From Sphingopyxis sp. RIFCSPHIGHO2_12_FULL_65_19 (lineage in GTDB: Bacteria > Pseudomonadota > Alphaproteobacteria > Sphingomonadales > Sphingomonadaceae), in the NCBI RefSeq assembly GCF_001830555.1, contig NZ_MIAM01000019.1, positions 17,462 through 63,028 on the forward strand: a stretch of DNA of 45,567 bases. The letters are read 5' to 3'. The notes beneath the pieces were generated by a model, which made no database searches, was not told the origin of the DNA, and saw only the letters and a program-made list of their open reading frames with translations. This document shows positions 32,491 to 41,021 of the stretch, piece after piece. Position 1 is the first letter of the stretch; the number at the start of each line of letters is the position of its first letter. The translations under genes and the position numbers were made by a program.

Positions 32491-34437
32491 ATGCGGGGCC
32501 GGAGTTTGTGGGGATGGCTGGGCGCGGTCTTGTTCGTCCTGTGCGGGGGTCCGATAACGGCTGATGCCTTGGCGCGTCCGGCCGCAATCCCGGCGATACC
32601 CCGCTTGGAGAAAGCTGACCTCGACGCATGGCTCGACGGCTATATGCTCTATGCGCTGAAGCGCGGCGATGCGGCGGGTGCGGTGGTCGTGGTGGTCAAG
32701 GATGGCGCGGTGCTGACGCAGCGCGGTTTCGGTTTTGCCGATGTCGCGACGCGGCGGCCGGTCGATCCCGAAACGACGCTCTTTCGACAGGCATCGGTGT
32801 CGAAACTGGTCACCTGGACCGCCGTGATGCAGCTCGTCGAGCAGGGCAAGATCGATCTCGACCGCGATGTGAACGCCTATCTCGATTTCCGGATTCCGGC
32901 CTTCGACGGCAAGCCGGTTACGATGCGGAACCTGATGACGCACACCGCAGGCTTTGAGGAGGTGCAGCGCGGGCTCAACAGCTATGACCCGGCAAAGGTC
33001 CCGTCGCTGGGAGCGGCGCTGAAGCGCCAGGTGCCGTATCGCATCTTTGCGCCGGGAACGACGCCGGCCTATTCCAACTTCGGCACATCGCTGGCCGGCT
33101 ATATCGTCGAGCGCGTATCGGGGCTTTCGTTCGACGATTATGTCGAGCGGCACATTTTTACTCCCGCGGGCATGACGCGATCGAGCTTTCGCCAGCCGCT
33201 TCCCGCCTCGCTGCGGCCGCTGATGGCGAGCGGCTATATGCTGGGGTCCGGCAAGCCGGGGCCGTTCGAGCTGAGCAGCCTTTCGCCGTCGGGCGGAATG
33301 ACCGCTTCGGGTGCCGACATGGGGCGTTTTATGATCGCGCATCTGGCCGATGGCGGGGCGTTGATGAAACCCGCGACCGCGGCGCAGATGCATCGCACGA
33401 TCCTGCGCCTGATCCCGCCGCTCAACGGCATGGCGCTCGGTTTCTACGAACAGAATATCAACGGCCGCAAGGCGCTCTCGCACGCGGGCGACAGCCTGAA
33501 CTTTCATAGCCAGCTGTGGATTTTCCCCGAAGAGAAGGTCGGCATCTATATGTCGATGAACGCGGCGGGCAGGCAGAATGTGTCGGGGCCGATCCGCAGC
33601 CATTTGTTCGACGCCTTCGCCGACCGCTATTTCCCGTTTACGCTGCGCGACGGGCGCGTCGATGCCCGGACGGCGCGCGACCATGCGCGGCTGATGGTCG
33701 GCACCTATAACAAGACCCGCCGCCTGGAATCGAGCTTCCTGAAAGCGATGGAACTGGCCGGACAGGTGAAAGTCAGCCTTGATGCCGAAGGTGGGATCGT
33801 GCTGAGCCTGTCGCCGGGGCTGGGCGGACAAGCCCGGAAATGGGTCGAAATCGAACCGTTCGTCTGGCGCGAGCTGGGCGGCAAGATGCGCCTCGCCGCC
33901 CAGGTCGACAATGGCCGGGTCGTCCGGTTCAGCCTCGATTCGGGATCGCCCTATGTCGCGTTCGACCGGGTGCCCTGGTATCTGTCGACCGCGTGGCTGA
34001 CCCCCGCCTTCCTGGTCAGCCTCGGCGCGCTGCTGCTGACCGCGATCGCCTGGCCCGCGGCGGCGCTCGTGCGGCGGCGTTATGGCGTCGCGTCCGGCCT
34101 CTCACCCGCGGCACGCAAAAGCTATCGGCTCACGCGCGGTTTCGCCGCGCTTGCCGTGGCGGTCGTCGCCGGATGGATATTGTTCGTCTCGCGGCTCGTG
34201 CGCGATTTCTCGTCCTTGAACGGCGAACTCGACGGCGTGCTGATCGCGCTCCAGCTCGTGACCCCGGTTGCGTTTCTGGGCCTGTTCGCCAGCGCGGTCT
34301 GGAATATCCGGCACGTCTGGACCGAAGCCCGCGGCCGTTTCGCCAAATTCTGGGGCATCGTCATGCTGATCGCGGCGGTCGTTTTGCTGTGGGTCGGTGT
34401 CGGCTTTCACCTGATCGGCTTCGGCACCCGCTTTTGA
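32491..34437 (+). CDS. Exported serine hydrolase (class C beta-lactamase/DD-peptidase fold) with C-terminal membrane domain
   Basis: A 648-residue protein with a signal peptide (MRGRSLWGWLGAVLFVLCGG), a serine hydrolase domain and four C-terminal transmembrane helices (about residues 500-648). The nucleophile motif is S102-V-S-K105, and the tyrosine motif is Y-S-N in TPAYSNFG; HAGDSLNFHS supplies the third element. The fold covers D-aminopeptidases, DD-peptidases, esterases and amidases. The hydrolase domain would face the periplasm. The ATG at 32491 has GGGGGAG just upstream; an ATG at 32461 is inferior. It is paralogous to 43352-45337, which closes the cluster. A D-amino-acid amide or peptide substrate is inferred from the neighbours. 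Confidence 0.88.
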   Translation: MRGRSLWGWLGAVLFVLCGGPITADALARPAAIPAIPRLEKADLDAWLDGYMLYALKRGDAAGAVVVVVKDGAVLTQRGFGFADVATRRPVDPETTLFRQASVSKLVTWTAVMQLVEQGKIDLDRDVNAYLDFRIPAFDGKPVTMRNLMTHTAGFEEVQRGLNSYDPAKVPSLGAALKRQVPYRIFAPGTTPAYSNFGTSLAGYIVERVSGLSFDDYVERHIFTPAGMTRSSFRQPLPASLRPLMASGYMLGSGKPGPFELSSLSPSGGMTASGADMGRFMIAHLADGGALMKPATAAQMHRTILRLIPPLNGMALGFYEQNINGRKALSHAGDSLNFHSQLWIFPEEKVGIYMSMNAAGRQNVSGPIRSHLFDAFADRYFPFTLRDGRVDARTARDHARLMVGTYNKTRRLESSFLKAMELAGQVKVSLDAEGGIVLSLSPGLGGQARKWVEIEPFVWRELGGKMRLAAQVDNGRVVRFSLDSGSPYVAFDRVPWYLSTAWLTPAFLVSLGALLLTAIAWPAAALVRRRYGVASGLSPAARKSYRLTRGFAALAVAVVAGWILFVSRLVRDFSSLNGELDGVLIALQLVTPVAFLGLFASAVWNIRHVWTEARGRFAKFWGIVMLIAAVVLLWVGVGFHLIGFGTRF

Positions 34438-34504
34438 TGGCGCGCAGGTCGTCCGGAAAGGCGGCCGCCTGCGCCCGCTTCAAAGAAAATTCTCCATTTC
34501 TATT

Positions 34505-34532
34505 GCAATTATCAAAATCTGAAAATAATGTC
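34505..34532 (+). promoter_or_regulatory. Promoter of the dgcN-to-hydrolase operon
   Basis: TTGCAA and TAATGT are separated by 17 bases. The spacer holds TCAAAATCTGAAAATA (34512-34527), which differs by one inserted base from the motif in the promoter at 32417-32431. The shared motif suggests co-regulation of both transcripts. Confidence 0.45.
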
Positions 34533-34612
34533 CCGAACAGGTCAACAGGAAAAGGGTCGTTCCCGGCGCCGTCAACGCGCCGTCAGCCCTTCCCCGATTA
34601 TTGGTGAGAGAC

Positions 34613-35659
34613 GTGAACATCCAAACCTCCCTCGACACCGCTGGTGGCGCCTTGCATCTGCCGCAGCCTTATCTGCTGTTCCTCGGCGATACGACGGAGC
34701 CGGGCTTCGCCAAGACGGCTTATGGCTTGCGCGACTGGGCGCCGGAAAAATGCGTCGGCGAATATGCCCTGCCTACCGCGACGGTCAGCACGGGACTGCC
34801 GGTGCTGACGCCCGCAGCAGCGGTTGAACGCGGCGCGCGCGCGCTGCTCATCGGGGTCGCCAACAGCGGCGGCGTGATTGCCGAAAGCTGGGTTCCCGCG
34901 CTGGTCGAAGCCCTCGAAGCCGGGCTGGATATCGTCAGCGGAATGCACATCCGCCTGGCGGACGTCCCGGCGCTGGCCGCCACCGCGACGCGGCTCGGGC
35001 GGCAACTGATCGACATACGCCACCCTCCCAGCGGCCTGCCGGTCGGAACGGGGCGCAAGCGTTCGGGCAAGCGGCTGCTCACCGTCGGCACCGATTGCGC
35101 GCTGGGCAAGAAATATACCGCGCTGGCGCTGGCGCGCGCCTTTGCGGCACGCGCGGTCGACGTCGATTTTCGCGCGAGCGGGCAGACCGGGATCATGATC
35201 GCGGGCGGCGGGATTCCGATGGATGCGGTGGTATCCGATTTTGAAGCCGGGGCGGCGGAAGTGCTCAGCCCCGATGCGGCCGCGGACCATTGGGATGTGA
35301 TCGAAGGGCAGGGTTCGTTGATGCACCCCGCCTATGCGGCGGTATCGCTCGGCCTGCTCCACGGCAGCCAGCCCGATGTCATCGTGGTCTGCCACCAGCC
35401 GGGCCGCACGGAAATGCTCGGCACGCCGGGTTATGCGGTGCCGGGGATCGAGGACACGATCGGGCTCAACCTGCGGCTCGGGTCGCGGACCAATCCCGCG
35501 ATCCGCTGCGCCGGCCTTTCGTTCAACACCTCGCACATGGGCGAGGCCGAGGCGAACGCGCTGATGGCCGAAGAAAGCCGCCGGTTGGGATTGCCGGTCG
35601 CCGACCCGATCCGCGGCGGCGACGCCTTTGCCCGCCTGGTGGACAGCTGCCTCGCATGA
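34613..35659 (+). CDS. dgcN: DgcN-like D-glutamate N-acetyltransferase (DUF1611 family)
   Basis: A 348-residue DUF1611-family protein with the DgcN layout: N-terminus LPQPYLLFLGDTTEPGFAKT, the block VGEYALPTATVSTGLPVLTP, a P-loop-like GTDCALGKKYTALALARAFA, and the C-terminal block IEGQGSLMHPAYAAVSLGLL. In marine bacteria DgcN acts with DgcA: DgcN acetylates D-glutamate and DgcA converts N-acetyl-D-glutamate to the L-form. A dgcA-like gene is present five genes downstream. GTG 34613 is chosen because GGTGAGAG is just upstream and homologues begin near there; TTG 34601 and GTG 34604 are alternatives. The stop overlaps the permease start (ATGA). Family is certain; the exact acceptor is not. Confidence 0.85.
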   Translation: MNIQTSLDTAGGALHLPQPYLLFLGDTTEPGFAKTAYGLRDWAPEKCVGEYALPTATVSTGLPVLTPAAAVERGARALLIGVANSGGVIAESWVPALVEALEAGLDIVSGMHIRLADVPALAATATRLGRQLIDIRHPPSGLPVGTGRKRSGKRLLTVGTDCALGKKYTALALARAFAARAVDVDFRASGQTGIMIAGGGIPMDAVVSDFEAGAAEVLSPDAAADHWDVIEGQGSLMHPAYAAVSLGLLHGSQPDVIVVCHQPGRTEMLGTPGYAVPGIEDTIGLNLRLGSRTNPAIRCAGLSFNTSHMGEAEANALMAEESRRLGLPVADPIRGGDAFARLVDSCLA

Positions 35660-36813
35660 GCGTGGCGGCCGCCCCGGCAGATGGCGCTGGTTCCTCGTGG
35701 TTCCAGCGTTTCCTGTTGCCGGGGTTCGCGTTCAAAGCCGTTGTCATCGGCGGCGGCTATGCCACGGGGCGCGAGCTTGCGGAATTTTTCCTGCCCAGCG
35801 GGCCGTGGGGCGGCCTGGCGGCGATGCTGCTTGCGATGCTGTTGTGGAGTCTTATCTGCGCCACGACCTTTGCGTTCGCGCGCGCGGTGCAGGCGTTCGA
35901 TTATCGAAGCTTTTTTGAAGAACTGCTTGGTCGCGGCTGGATTCTCTTCGAGATCGGCTATGTCCTCCTCGTGACGCTGGTGCTCGCGGTGTTCGGTGCC
36001 GCGGCGGGCGAGATCGGTGCGTCGATTTTCGGCTGGCCGCCGCTCGTGGGCACCGCCGTCCTCGCGGCGTCGATCGCGCTGTTCGTGACCTTTGGCAATG
36101 CGTCGGTCGAGGGCCTGTTCAAATATGTCTCCTTCCTGCTTTACGGCGTCTACGCGCTGTTCATGGTCCTCGCACTCGGCAGTTTCGGCGAAGAGATTGC
36201 GGCGCGCTTCGCCATTCCGGCGCCCTCGGAGGGCTGGCTCCTCGGCGGACTGACCTATACCGGCTATAATGTCATCGGCGCGGTCGTGATCCTGCCCGTC
36301 ATCCGTCACCTGACCAGCCAGCGCGACGCGGTCGTTTCGGGGTTGATCGCGGGGCCGCTCGCGATGGCGCCGGCGATCCTCTTCTTCGTTGCGATGATCG
36401 CTTTCTATCCGGGCATCATGGACGAGACGCTGCCGTCGGATTTCATGCTGCGGCAACTCGACATGCCGCTGTTCCACTTGCTGTTCCAGTTCATGATCTT
36501 TGCCGCTTTGCTCGAAAGCGGGGCGGGGTCGGTCCATGCGATTAACGAGCGCGTCGATGCCGCGCGCCGGTCGCGGGGGCATGCCCCGCTCGGCAAGCGC
36601 GCGCGGGCTGGCATCGCGGCGGCCCTGCTGATCGGCTGCATGTTCCTGGCCGATCGCTTCGGCCTCGTGACGTTGATCGCCAATGGCTACCGCTTTTTGT
36701 CGTGGGTGTTCCTTGCCGTCTATGTCGCGCCCTTGCTGACGATTGGCCTGTACCGGCTCGTTCGCAGCCGGAAACAACAGCCACAACCCGCCGTGCAGGG
36801 GAATGCGACGTGA
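35656..36813 (+). CDS. YkvI-like membrane permease, probable amino-acid or peptide importer
   Basis: A 385-residue, very hydrophobic protein with about ten to eleven transmembrane helices. It starts GFAFKAVVIGGGYATGRELAEFF and includes a second conserved-looking block in LTYTGYNVIGAVVILPVIRH. The broken-helix style 'GGGYATGRE' segment is typical of APC-superfamily transporters, and the closest named group I recognise is the YkvI family of uncharacterised membrane proteins. It is coupled to dgcN by an ATGA overlap and to the alpha/beta hydrolase by a GTGA overlap, so it probably brings the substrate of DgcN, D-glutamate or an acylated derivative, into the cytoplasm. The substrate is inferred from context alone. 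Confidence 0.75.
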   Translation: MSVAAAPADGAGSSWFQRFLLPGFAFKAVVIGGGYATGRELAEFFLPSGPWGGLAAMLLAMLLWSLICATTFAFARAVQAFDYRSFFEELLGRGWILFEIGYVLLVTLVLAVFGAAAGEIGASIFGWPPLVGTAVLAASIALFVTFGNASVEGLFKYVSFLLYGVYALFMVLALGSFGEEIAARFAIPAPSEGWLLGGLTYTGYNVIGAVVILPVIRHLTSQRDAVVSGLIAGPLAMAPAILFFVAMIAFYPGIMDETLPSDFMLRQLDMPLFHLLFQFMIFAALLESGAGSVHAINERVDAARRSRGHAPLGKRARAGIAAALLIGCMFLADRFGLVTLIANGYRFLSWVFLAVYVAPLLTIGLYRLVRSRKQQPQPAVQGNAT

Positions 36814-37940
36814 CGAAAGTGACTGGATGGGCGCGGTTCCGGCGCTGGATGAAGCGTATCTTGCTGGGGCTGCTCGCGCTGTTGGTCCTGCTCGTCGTCG
36901 TGGGTTCGATTTACGAGGCGCTGGGGCGCAAGAACGCCGCGGCGTCCTATCCGCCGCCCGGAAAGCTGGTCGATATCGGCGGGCGCAAGATGCACATTGA
37001 TTGCCGCGGCACCGGGTCGCCGACGGTCATCCTGGAATCGGGCCTCGGCACCGGCGGTACGACCGACTGGACGCTGGTCCATGACGAGATTGCCAGCATC
37101 ACGCGCACCTGCGCATACGACCGGGCGGGCATCATGTGGAGCGACGCCAAGGATGGGCCGCAGGATGCCGCCGCGGTGACCGAGGATCTGCACAAGCTTT
37201 TGAAGGGCGCCGGTATATCCGATCCGCTGGTCCTCGTCGGCCATTCGATCGGCGGCCCCTACACGCGCACTTATGTGGGCAAATATGGCGACCAGGTGGC
37301 CGGGCTGGCGATGGTCGATCCGTCGCACCCCGACCAGGTCGCACGGTTGGGGAAGGTTGTGCGCATCGACGTTCACCCCAAGCGGGCGTCGACGCTGATC
37401 CACACGGCCAAGGCGCTGGCGTGGACCGGCATCGTCCGTTTCGTCATTGCGCGCGGCGACAAGCCGCAGCTTCGGACCCCGGCCGCGACCAAGCGGCTGG
37501 GCGCGGCGCTGGTCAAGTCGGCGGCCTATGCGAGCACGTCGATCCGCGGTTCAGCCTCCGAACTCGATGGTTTCGACCGCACGATGGATCAGGCGCGCGC
37601 GGTTCGGAGTTTTGGCAACCGGCCGCTGATCGTGCTGACCGCGATGGCGCCGATGAAGCCCGAGCAGCTGGAAGGATTGGGCCTGAAAGCCGAAGAGGGC
37701 GCGCGCTTCAAGCAGGAATGGAAGACGCTCCACGCCGAGCAGGCGGCATTTTCAACGCGCGGGCGGCAACAGATCGTGCCTGACGCCACCCATTATATCC
37801 AGGTCGATCGCCCCGACGTCGTGATTGCCGCGGTGCGCGAGGTGATCGACGCGGTCCGGACCGACGCCAAGGGCAGCGCAAATGGCGACGTTGCCGCCGA
37901 CCGAAAATCATCGGCGCCCCCGCGCCGGCAGGGAGAATGA
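36810..37940 (+). CDS. Alpha/beta hydrolase, signal-anchored
   Basis: A 376-residue alpha/beta-fold hydrolase with an N-terminal transmembrane anchor (about residues 17-34). The oxyanion region is VILESGLGTGGTTDW and the nucleophile elbow is VLVGHSIGGPY (Ser146). A C-terminal His is in VPDATHYIQVDRPDVV. I chose GTG 36810 because AGGGGA lies seven bases upstream and it overlaps the permease stop. Enzymes of this shape act on esters, amides or lactones outside the cytoplasm. In this operon it may deacylate or split a peptide-like substrate. Its stop overlaps the next start (ATGA). Confidence 0.85.
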   Translation: MTKVTGWARFRRWMKRILLGLLALLVLLVVVGSIYEALGRKNAAASYPPPGKLVDIGGRKMHIDCRGTGSPTVILESGLGTGGTTDWTLVHDEIASITRTCAYDRAGIMWSDAKDGPQDAAAVTEDLHKLLKGAGISDPLVLVGHSIGGPYTRTYVGKYGDQVAGLAMVDPSHPDQVARLGKVVRIDVHPKRASTLIHTAKALAWTGIVRFVIARGDKPQLRTPAATKRLGAALVKSAAYASTSIRGSASELDGFDRTMDQARAVRSFGNRPLIVLTAMAPMKPEQLEGLGLKAEEGARFKQEWKTLHAEQAAFSTRGRQQIVPDATHYIQVDRPDVVIAAVREVIDAVRTDAKGSANGDVAADRKSSAPPRRQGE

Positions 37941-39568
37941 TGATGAAGCGTAAGATCCTTTTGGGTGCCATGTCGATGCTGCCGCTGCTGCTCGCTGCGA
38001 ACACGCCGGCGCCGGAATATGACATTGTGGTCCGCGGCGGCCGCGTGCTCGATGGCGCGGGTAACCCCTGGGTCAGCGCCGACGTCGCGGTCAAGGACGG
38101 CCGGGTCGCGCGGATCGGCCGGGTGACGGGGCGCGGCGCCAAGGAAATCGACGCGACGGGACGATATGTCGCGCCGGGCTTCATCGACATGATGGACCAG
38201 TCGGGCCGCGTCCTCGTCAAGAATGGCGCGGCCGAGAACAAGCTGCTGATGGGCGTGACGACGGTCATCGCCGGCGAAGGCGGGCCGCCAGCCGAGGCGG
38301 CCGAAATTCCGGCGCATTTCAACCAGCTGGAAAAACAGGGCATCTCGGTCAACTATGGCACCTATTATTCGGCGACGCAGGCGCGCGTGAAGGTGATGGG
38401 CGACGGCGCCGGATCGCCGACACCCGCTCAGCTGGAGGCGATGGGCCGCGAAGTGAAGATAGCGATGGAGAATGGCGCGTTCGGTATCACCAGCGCGCTG
38501 ATCTATCCGCCGAGCAGTTTCCAGACGACGTCCGACCTCGTCACGCTGGCGAAGGTCGCGGCGCAGTGCGACGGCTTCTATGCCACGCATATGCGCGACG
38601 AAAGCGAGGGCCTGGTTCAGGCGATCGAGGAAGCGATCGAGATTGGCGAAAAGGGCGGGGTGAAGGTCGAGATTTTCCACCTGAAAGCCGCTTTTGCGCC
38701 CGGCTGGGGCAAGCTGATGCCGCAGGCGGTGGCGACGATCAACGCGGCCCGCGCGCGCGGCGTCGATGTTGCAGCGGACCTTTATCCCTACACCGCGGGC
38801 GGCACCGGGCTCGAAATCATCGCACCCAGCTGGGTGTGGGCCGACGGCGTCCAGAAGGGCATCGAACGGCTTCGCGATCCCAAGGTGCGCGAGCGGATGA
38901 AGAAGGAGGTCGCCGCGGGCTCGATGCCCGGCTGGTCGAACCTCGTCCACGCGTCGGGCGGCTTTGCCAATGTGCGGCTCGCCAACGGGTTCAGCGACAA
39001 ATATCGCCCCTATCATGGCAAGAGCTTGGCCGAAATCGGCAAGGCGCTGAACCGCGACCCGGCCGATGTGGCGTGGGACATCTTGCTGGAAGGGCTGCCG
39101 AACCGCTCGGTCGCGCTCTATTTCATGATGAGCGAGCAGGACATTGAAACCGCGATCAAACAGCCGTGGGTCAGCATCGGCAGCGACGCTGCGGCGTCCG
39201 AAAAAGCGGGCGAGATGGATGCGCTCGGCCTGCCGCACCCCCGCGCCTACGGCACTTTCCCGCGTATCATCGCCGAATATGTGAAGCGCCGCCCGGTCCT
39301 GACGCTCGAGGATGCAGTGCGCAAGATGACCGGCTGGCCCGCACAGCGCATGGGGCTGACCGACCGCGGGCTGATCCGCGACGGGATGCGCGCCGATATC
39401 GTGGTGTTCGACTTGGACAAGCTCGACGATGTCGCGAACTGGGACAAGCCGACCGCGTCGCCGACGGGGATCGAGACGGTCATCGTCAACGGTGTCGTCA
39501 CCATCGCGGGCGGCAAACACACCGGCGCCAAGGCCGGCGCGGTGCTGCGCCACAGCTGCGGGGTCTGA
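37937..39568 (+). CDS. N-acyl-D-amino-acid deacylase-like amidohydrolase with altered metal site
   Basis: A 543-residue amidohydrolase-superfamily protein with a signal peptide, so it is probably periplasmic. It matches the D-aminoacylase family in order and motifs: EYDIVVRGGRVLDGAG (dihydroorotase-like N-terminal strand), GFYATHMRDESEG (His218), VEIFHLKAA (His248), and IGSDAAASEKAGEMDALGLP (Asp). However, the usual metal HxH of GFIDxHxH is M86 and Q88 (GFIDMMDQSG), and the Cys-containing TGNCG is replaced by AGEGG. It therefore belongs to a divergent branch that probably uses a single metal. Such enzymes release D-amino acids from N-acyl forms. RBS GGGAG precedes the ATG, with an ATGA overlap upstream. 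Confidence 0.85.
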   Translation: MMMKRKILLGAMSMLPLLLAANTPAPEYDIVVRGGRVLDGAGNPWVSADVAVKDGRVARIGRVTGRGAKEIDATGRYVAPGFIDMMDQSGRVLVKNGAAENKLLMGVTTVIAGEGGPPAEAAEIPAHFNQLEKQGISVNYGTYYSATQARVKVMGDGAGSPTPAQLEAMGREVKIAMENGAFGITSALIYPPSSFQTTSDLVTLAKVAAQCDGFYATHMRDESEGLVQAIEEAIEIGEKGGVKVEIFHLKAAFAPGWGKLMPQAVATINAARARGVDVAADLYPYTAGGTGLEIIAPSWVWADGVQKGIERLRDPKVRERMKKEVAAGSMPGWSNLVHASGGFANVRLANGFSDKYRPYHGKSLAEIGKALNRDPADVAWDILLEGLPNRSVALYFMMSEQDIETAIKQPWVSIGSDAAASEKAGEMDALGLPHPRAYGTFPRIIAEYVKRRPVLTLEDAVRKMTGWPAQRMGLTDRGLIRDGMRADIVVFDLDKLDDVANWDKPTASPTGIETVIVNGVVTIAGGKHTGAKAGAVLRHSCGV

Positions 39569-39571
39569 GCT

Positions 39572-41002
39572 ATGGCGCGGTCCGTTTTCACCCTCGTTCT
39601 GGCGCTTGCCGCGTCGGCACCGGCCCTTGCCGCCGCCCCGGCGATTTCGACACCCGACGATCTTGGCACCGCCGTGGCGGCGCAGATTGCGTGCGCCAGC
39701 ATCTACGTCGCGGAGCGCGCCGAGGCCGATGTGCTGCGCGACGATATCCGCGCGTTCGCGCCGTTCATGACGGCGGTGACGCTGGCGATCGACCGCAAGG
39801 CGCGCACCGTGACCGCATCGGCGCCGGGTGCCGCGACGCGCACCGCGCTCTATCGCCCGGTTGCGGGCTGCACGCTGCTGACCGGCGATGTCTCGACCAA
39901 AACGCTCGATACGCAGGCGAAGCGGCTCAAGCCGATGCGCCGGAACCCCGCGAAGCCCTGGCCGGTCGGCGATGCTCCGGTGCCCAAATTGCAAGCCGCG
40001 GCCGAAGCGAGGATCGACCGCGCCGCGCTCGACAAGGCAGTAGCCGCCGCCTTCGACGAACAGAATAAGGACGGCTATCCCGACACACGCGCGATCGTCG
40101 TGGTGCAGGGCGGAGCGATCGTCGCCGAACGCTATGCACCGGGGTTCGACCAGGGCACCGAGATGCTCGGCTGGTCCGCGTCGAAGAGCATCATGGGAAG
40201 CCTCGTCGGGCTGTTGGTCGATGACGGCGTCCTGAAACTCGACGAACCCGCGCCGGTGCCCGAATGGCAAGGCGCGGGCGACCCGCGCGCGAAGATCACG
40301 CTGCGGCAACTATTGACGATGTCGAGCGGGCTGACTTTCAGCGAAAGCTATGTCCCCGGCAATGACTCGATCAAGATGCTGTTCGAGGCGGGGGACATGG
40401 GGGCGATGGCGGCGGCCAAGCCGCTGAAGGACGCGCCCGGCACGAACTGGAGCTATTCGTCGGGGACGACAAACATCCTCTCCCGCATCGTGTTTCAGGC
40501 GACCGGCGGGACGCTGGACGGCATGACGCGCTTTGCACAGAAGCGACTGTTCGCGCCCGCCGGCATGACCAGCGCCCTGATCGAACCCGACGACACGGGG
40601 GTGCAGGTCGGCAGCTCCTACGCCTATGCCACCGCCCGCGACTGGGCGCGCTACGGGCTGCTCCATCTCAACAAGGGCAAGATCGGCGGCAAGCAATTAT
40701 TGTCGCGCGAATGGATCGATTTTGCGGTCGCGCCGACCGCCGCCGCGCCGCGCCCCGTCTATGGCGCGCAGCTGTGGCTGAACCACCCCGAACCGGCGGG
40801 CGAGCGGCGCAAGCTTTATCCCGACCTGCCCGCCGATACCGTGATGGCGCGCGGGCATAGTTTCCAGATCGTCGCGGCGATCCCGTCGCAGGACGCCGTG
40901 ATCGTCCGTCTCGGCTGGACGCCCGAAGGCCATATATTCGACTGGAACAAACATCTGTCGCGGATCGCGGCGGCGCTTGCGCCGACCGCGTCGGCGCCGT
41001 GA
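39572..41002 (+). CDS. Exported serine hydrolase, beta-lactamase family
   Basis: A 476-residue exported protein: signal peptide MARSVFTLVLALAASAPALA, an N-terminal helical extension of about 130 residues, then a penicillin-binding/class C beta-lactamase-type domain. The nucleophile motif is S202-A-S-K205 (GWSASKSIMGS), the tyrosine motif is WSYSSGTTNILSR, and the third element is ARGHSFQIV. The shape resembles 6-aminohexanoate-dimer hydrolases and related amide hydrolases. It has no C-terminal membrane domain, unlike the two paralogues at 32491 and 43352. It begins three bases after the deacylase stop and ends 19 bases before the dgcA-like gene. It would act in the periplasm on an amide or ester. 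Confidence 0.87.
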   Translation: MARSVFTLVLALAASAPALAAAPAISTPDDLGTAVAAQIACASIYVAERAEADVLRDDIRAFAPFMTAVTLAIDRKARTVTASAPGAATRTALYRPVAGCTLLTGDVSTKTLDTQAKRLKPMRRNPAKPWPVGDAPVPKLQAAAEARIDRAALDKAVAAAFDEQNKDGYPDTRAIVVVQGGAIVAERYAPGFDQGTEMLGWSASKSIMGSLVGLLVDDGVLKLDEPAPVPEWQGAGDPRAKITLRQLLTMSSGLTFSESYVPGNDSIKMLFEAGDMGAMAAAKPLKDAPGTNWSYSSGTTNILSRIVFQATGGTLDGMTRFAQKRLFAPAGMTSALIEPDDTGVQVGSSYAYATARDWARYGLLHLNKGKIGGKQLLSREWIDFAVAPTAAAPRPVYGAQLWLNHPEPAGERRKLYPDLPADTVMARGHSFQIVAAIPSQDAVIVRLGWTPEGHIFDWNKHLSRIAAALAPTASAP

Positions 41003-41021
41003 ACCGACAAAGGATAATCTG

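Noticed and set aside
35656..36813. Reading the permease as a sodium symporter with defined amino-acid specificity
   Set aside because: General APC-like topology is visible but no specificity-determining motif can be recognised by eye.
37793..40309. 838-codon minus-strand frame opposite the deacylase and hydrolase genes
   Set aside because: Shadow frame; both plus-strand genes show signal peptides, catalytic motifs and tight operon spacing.
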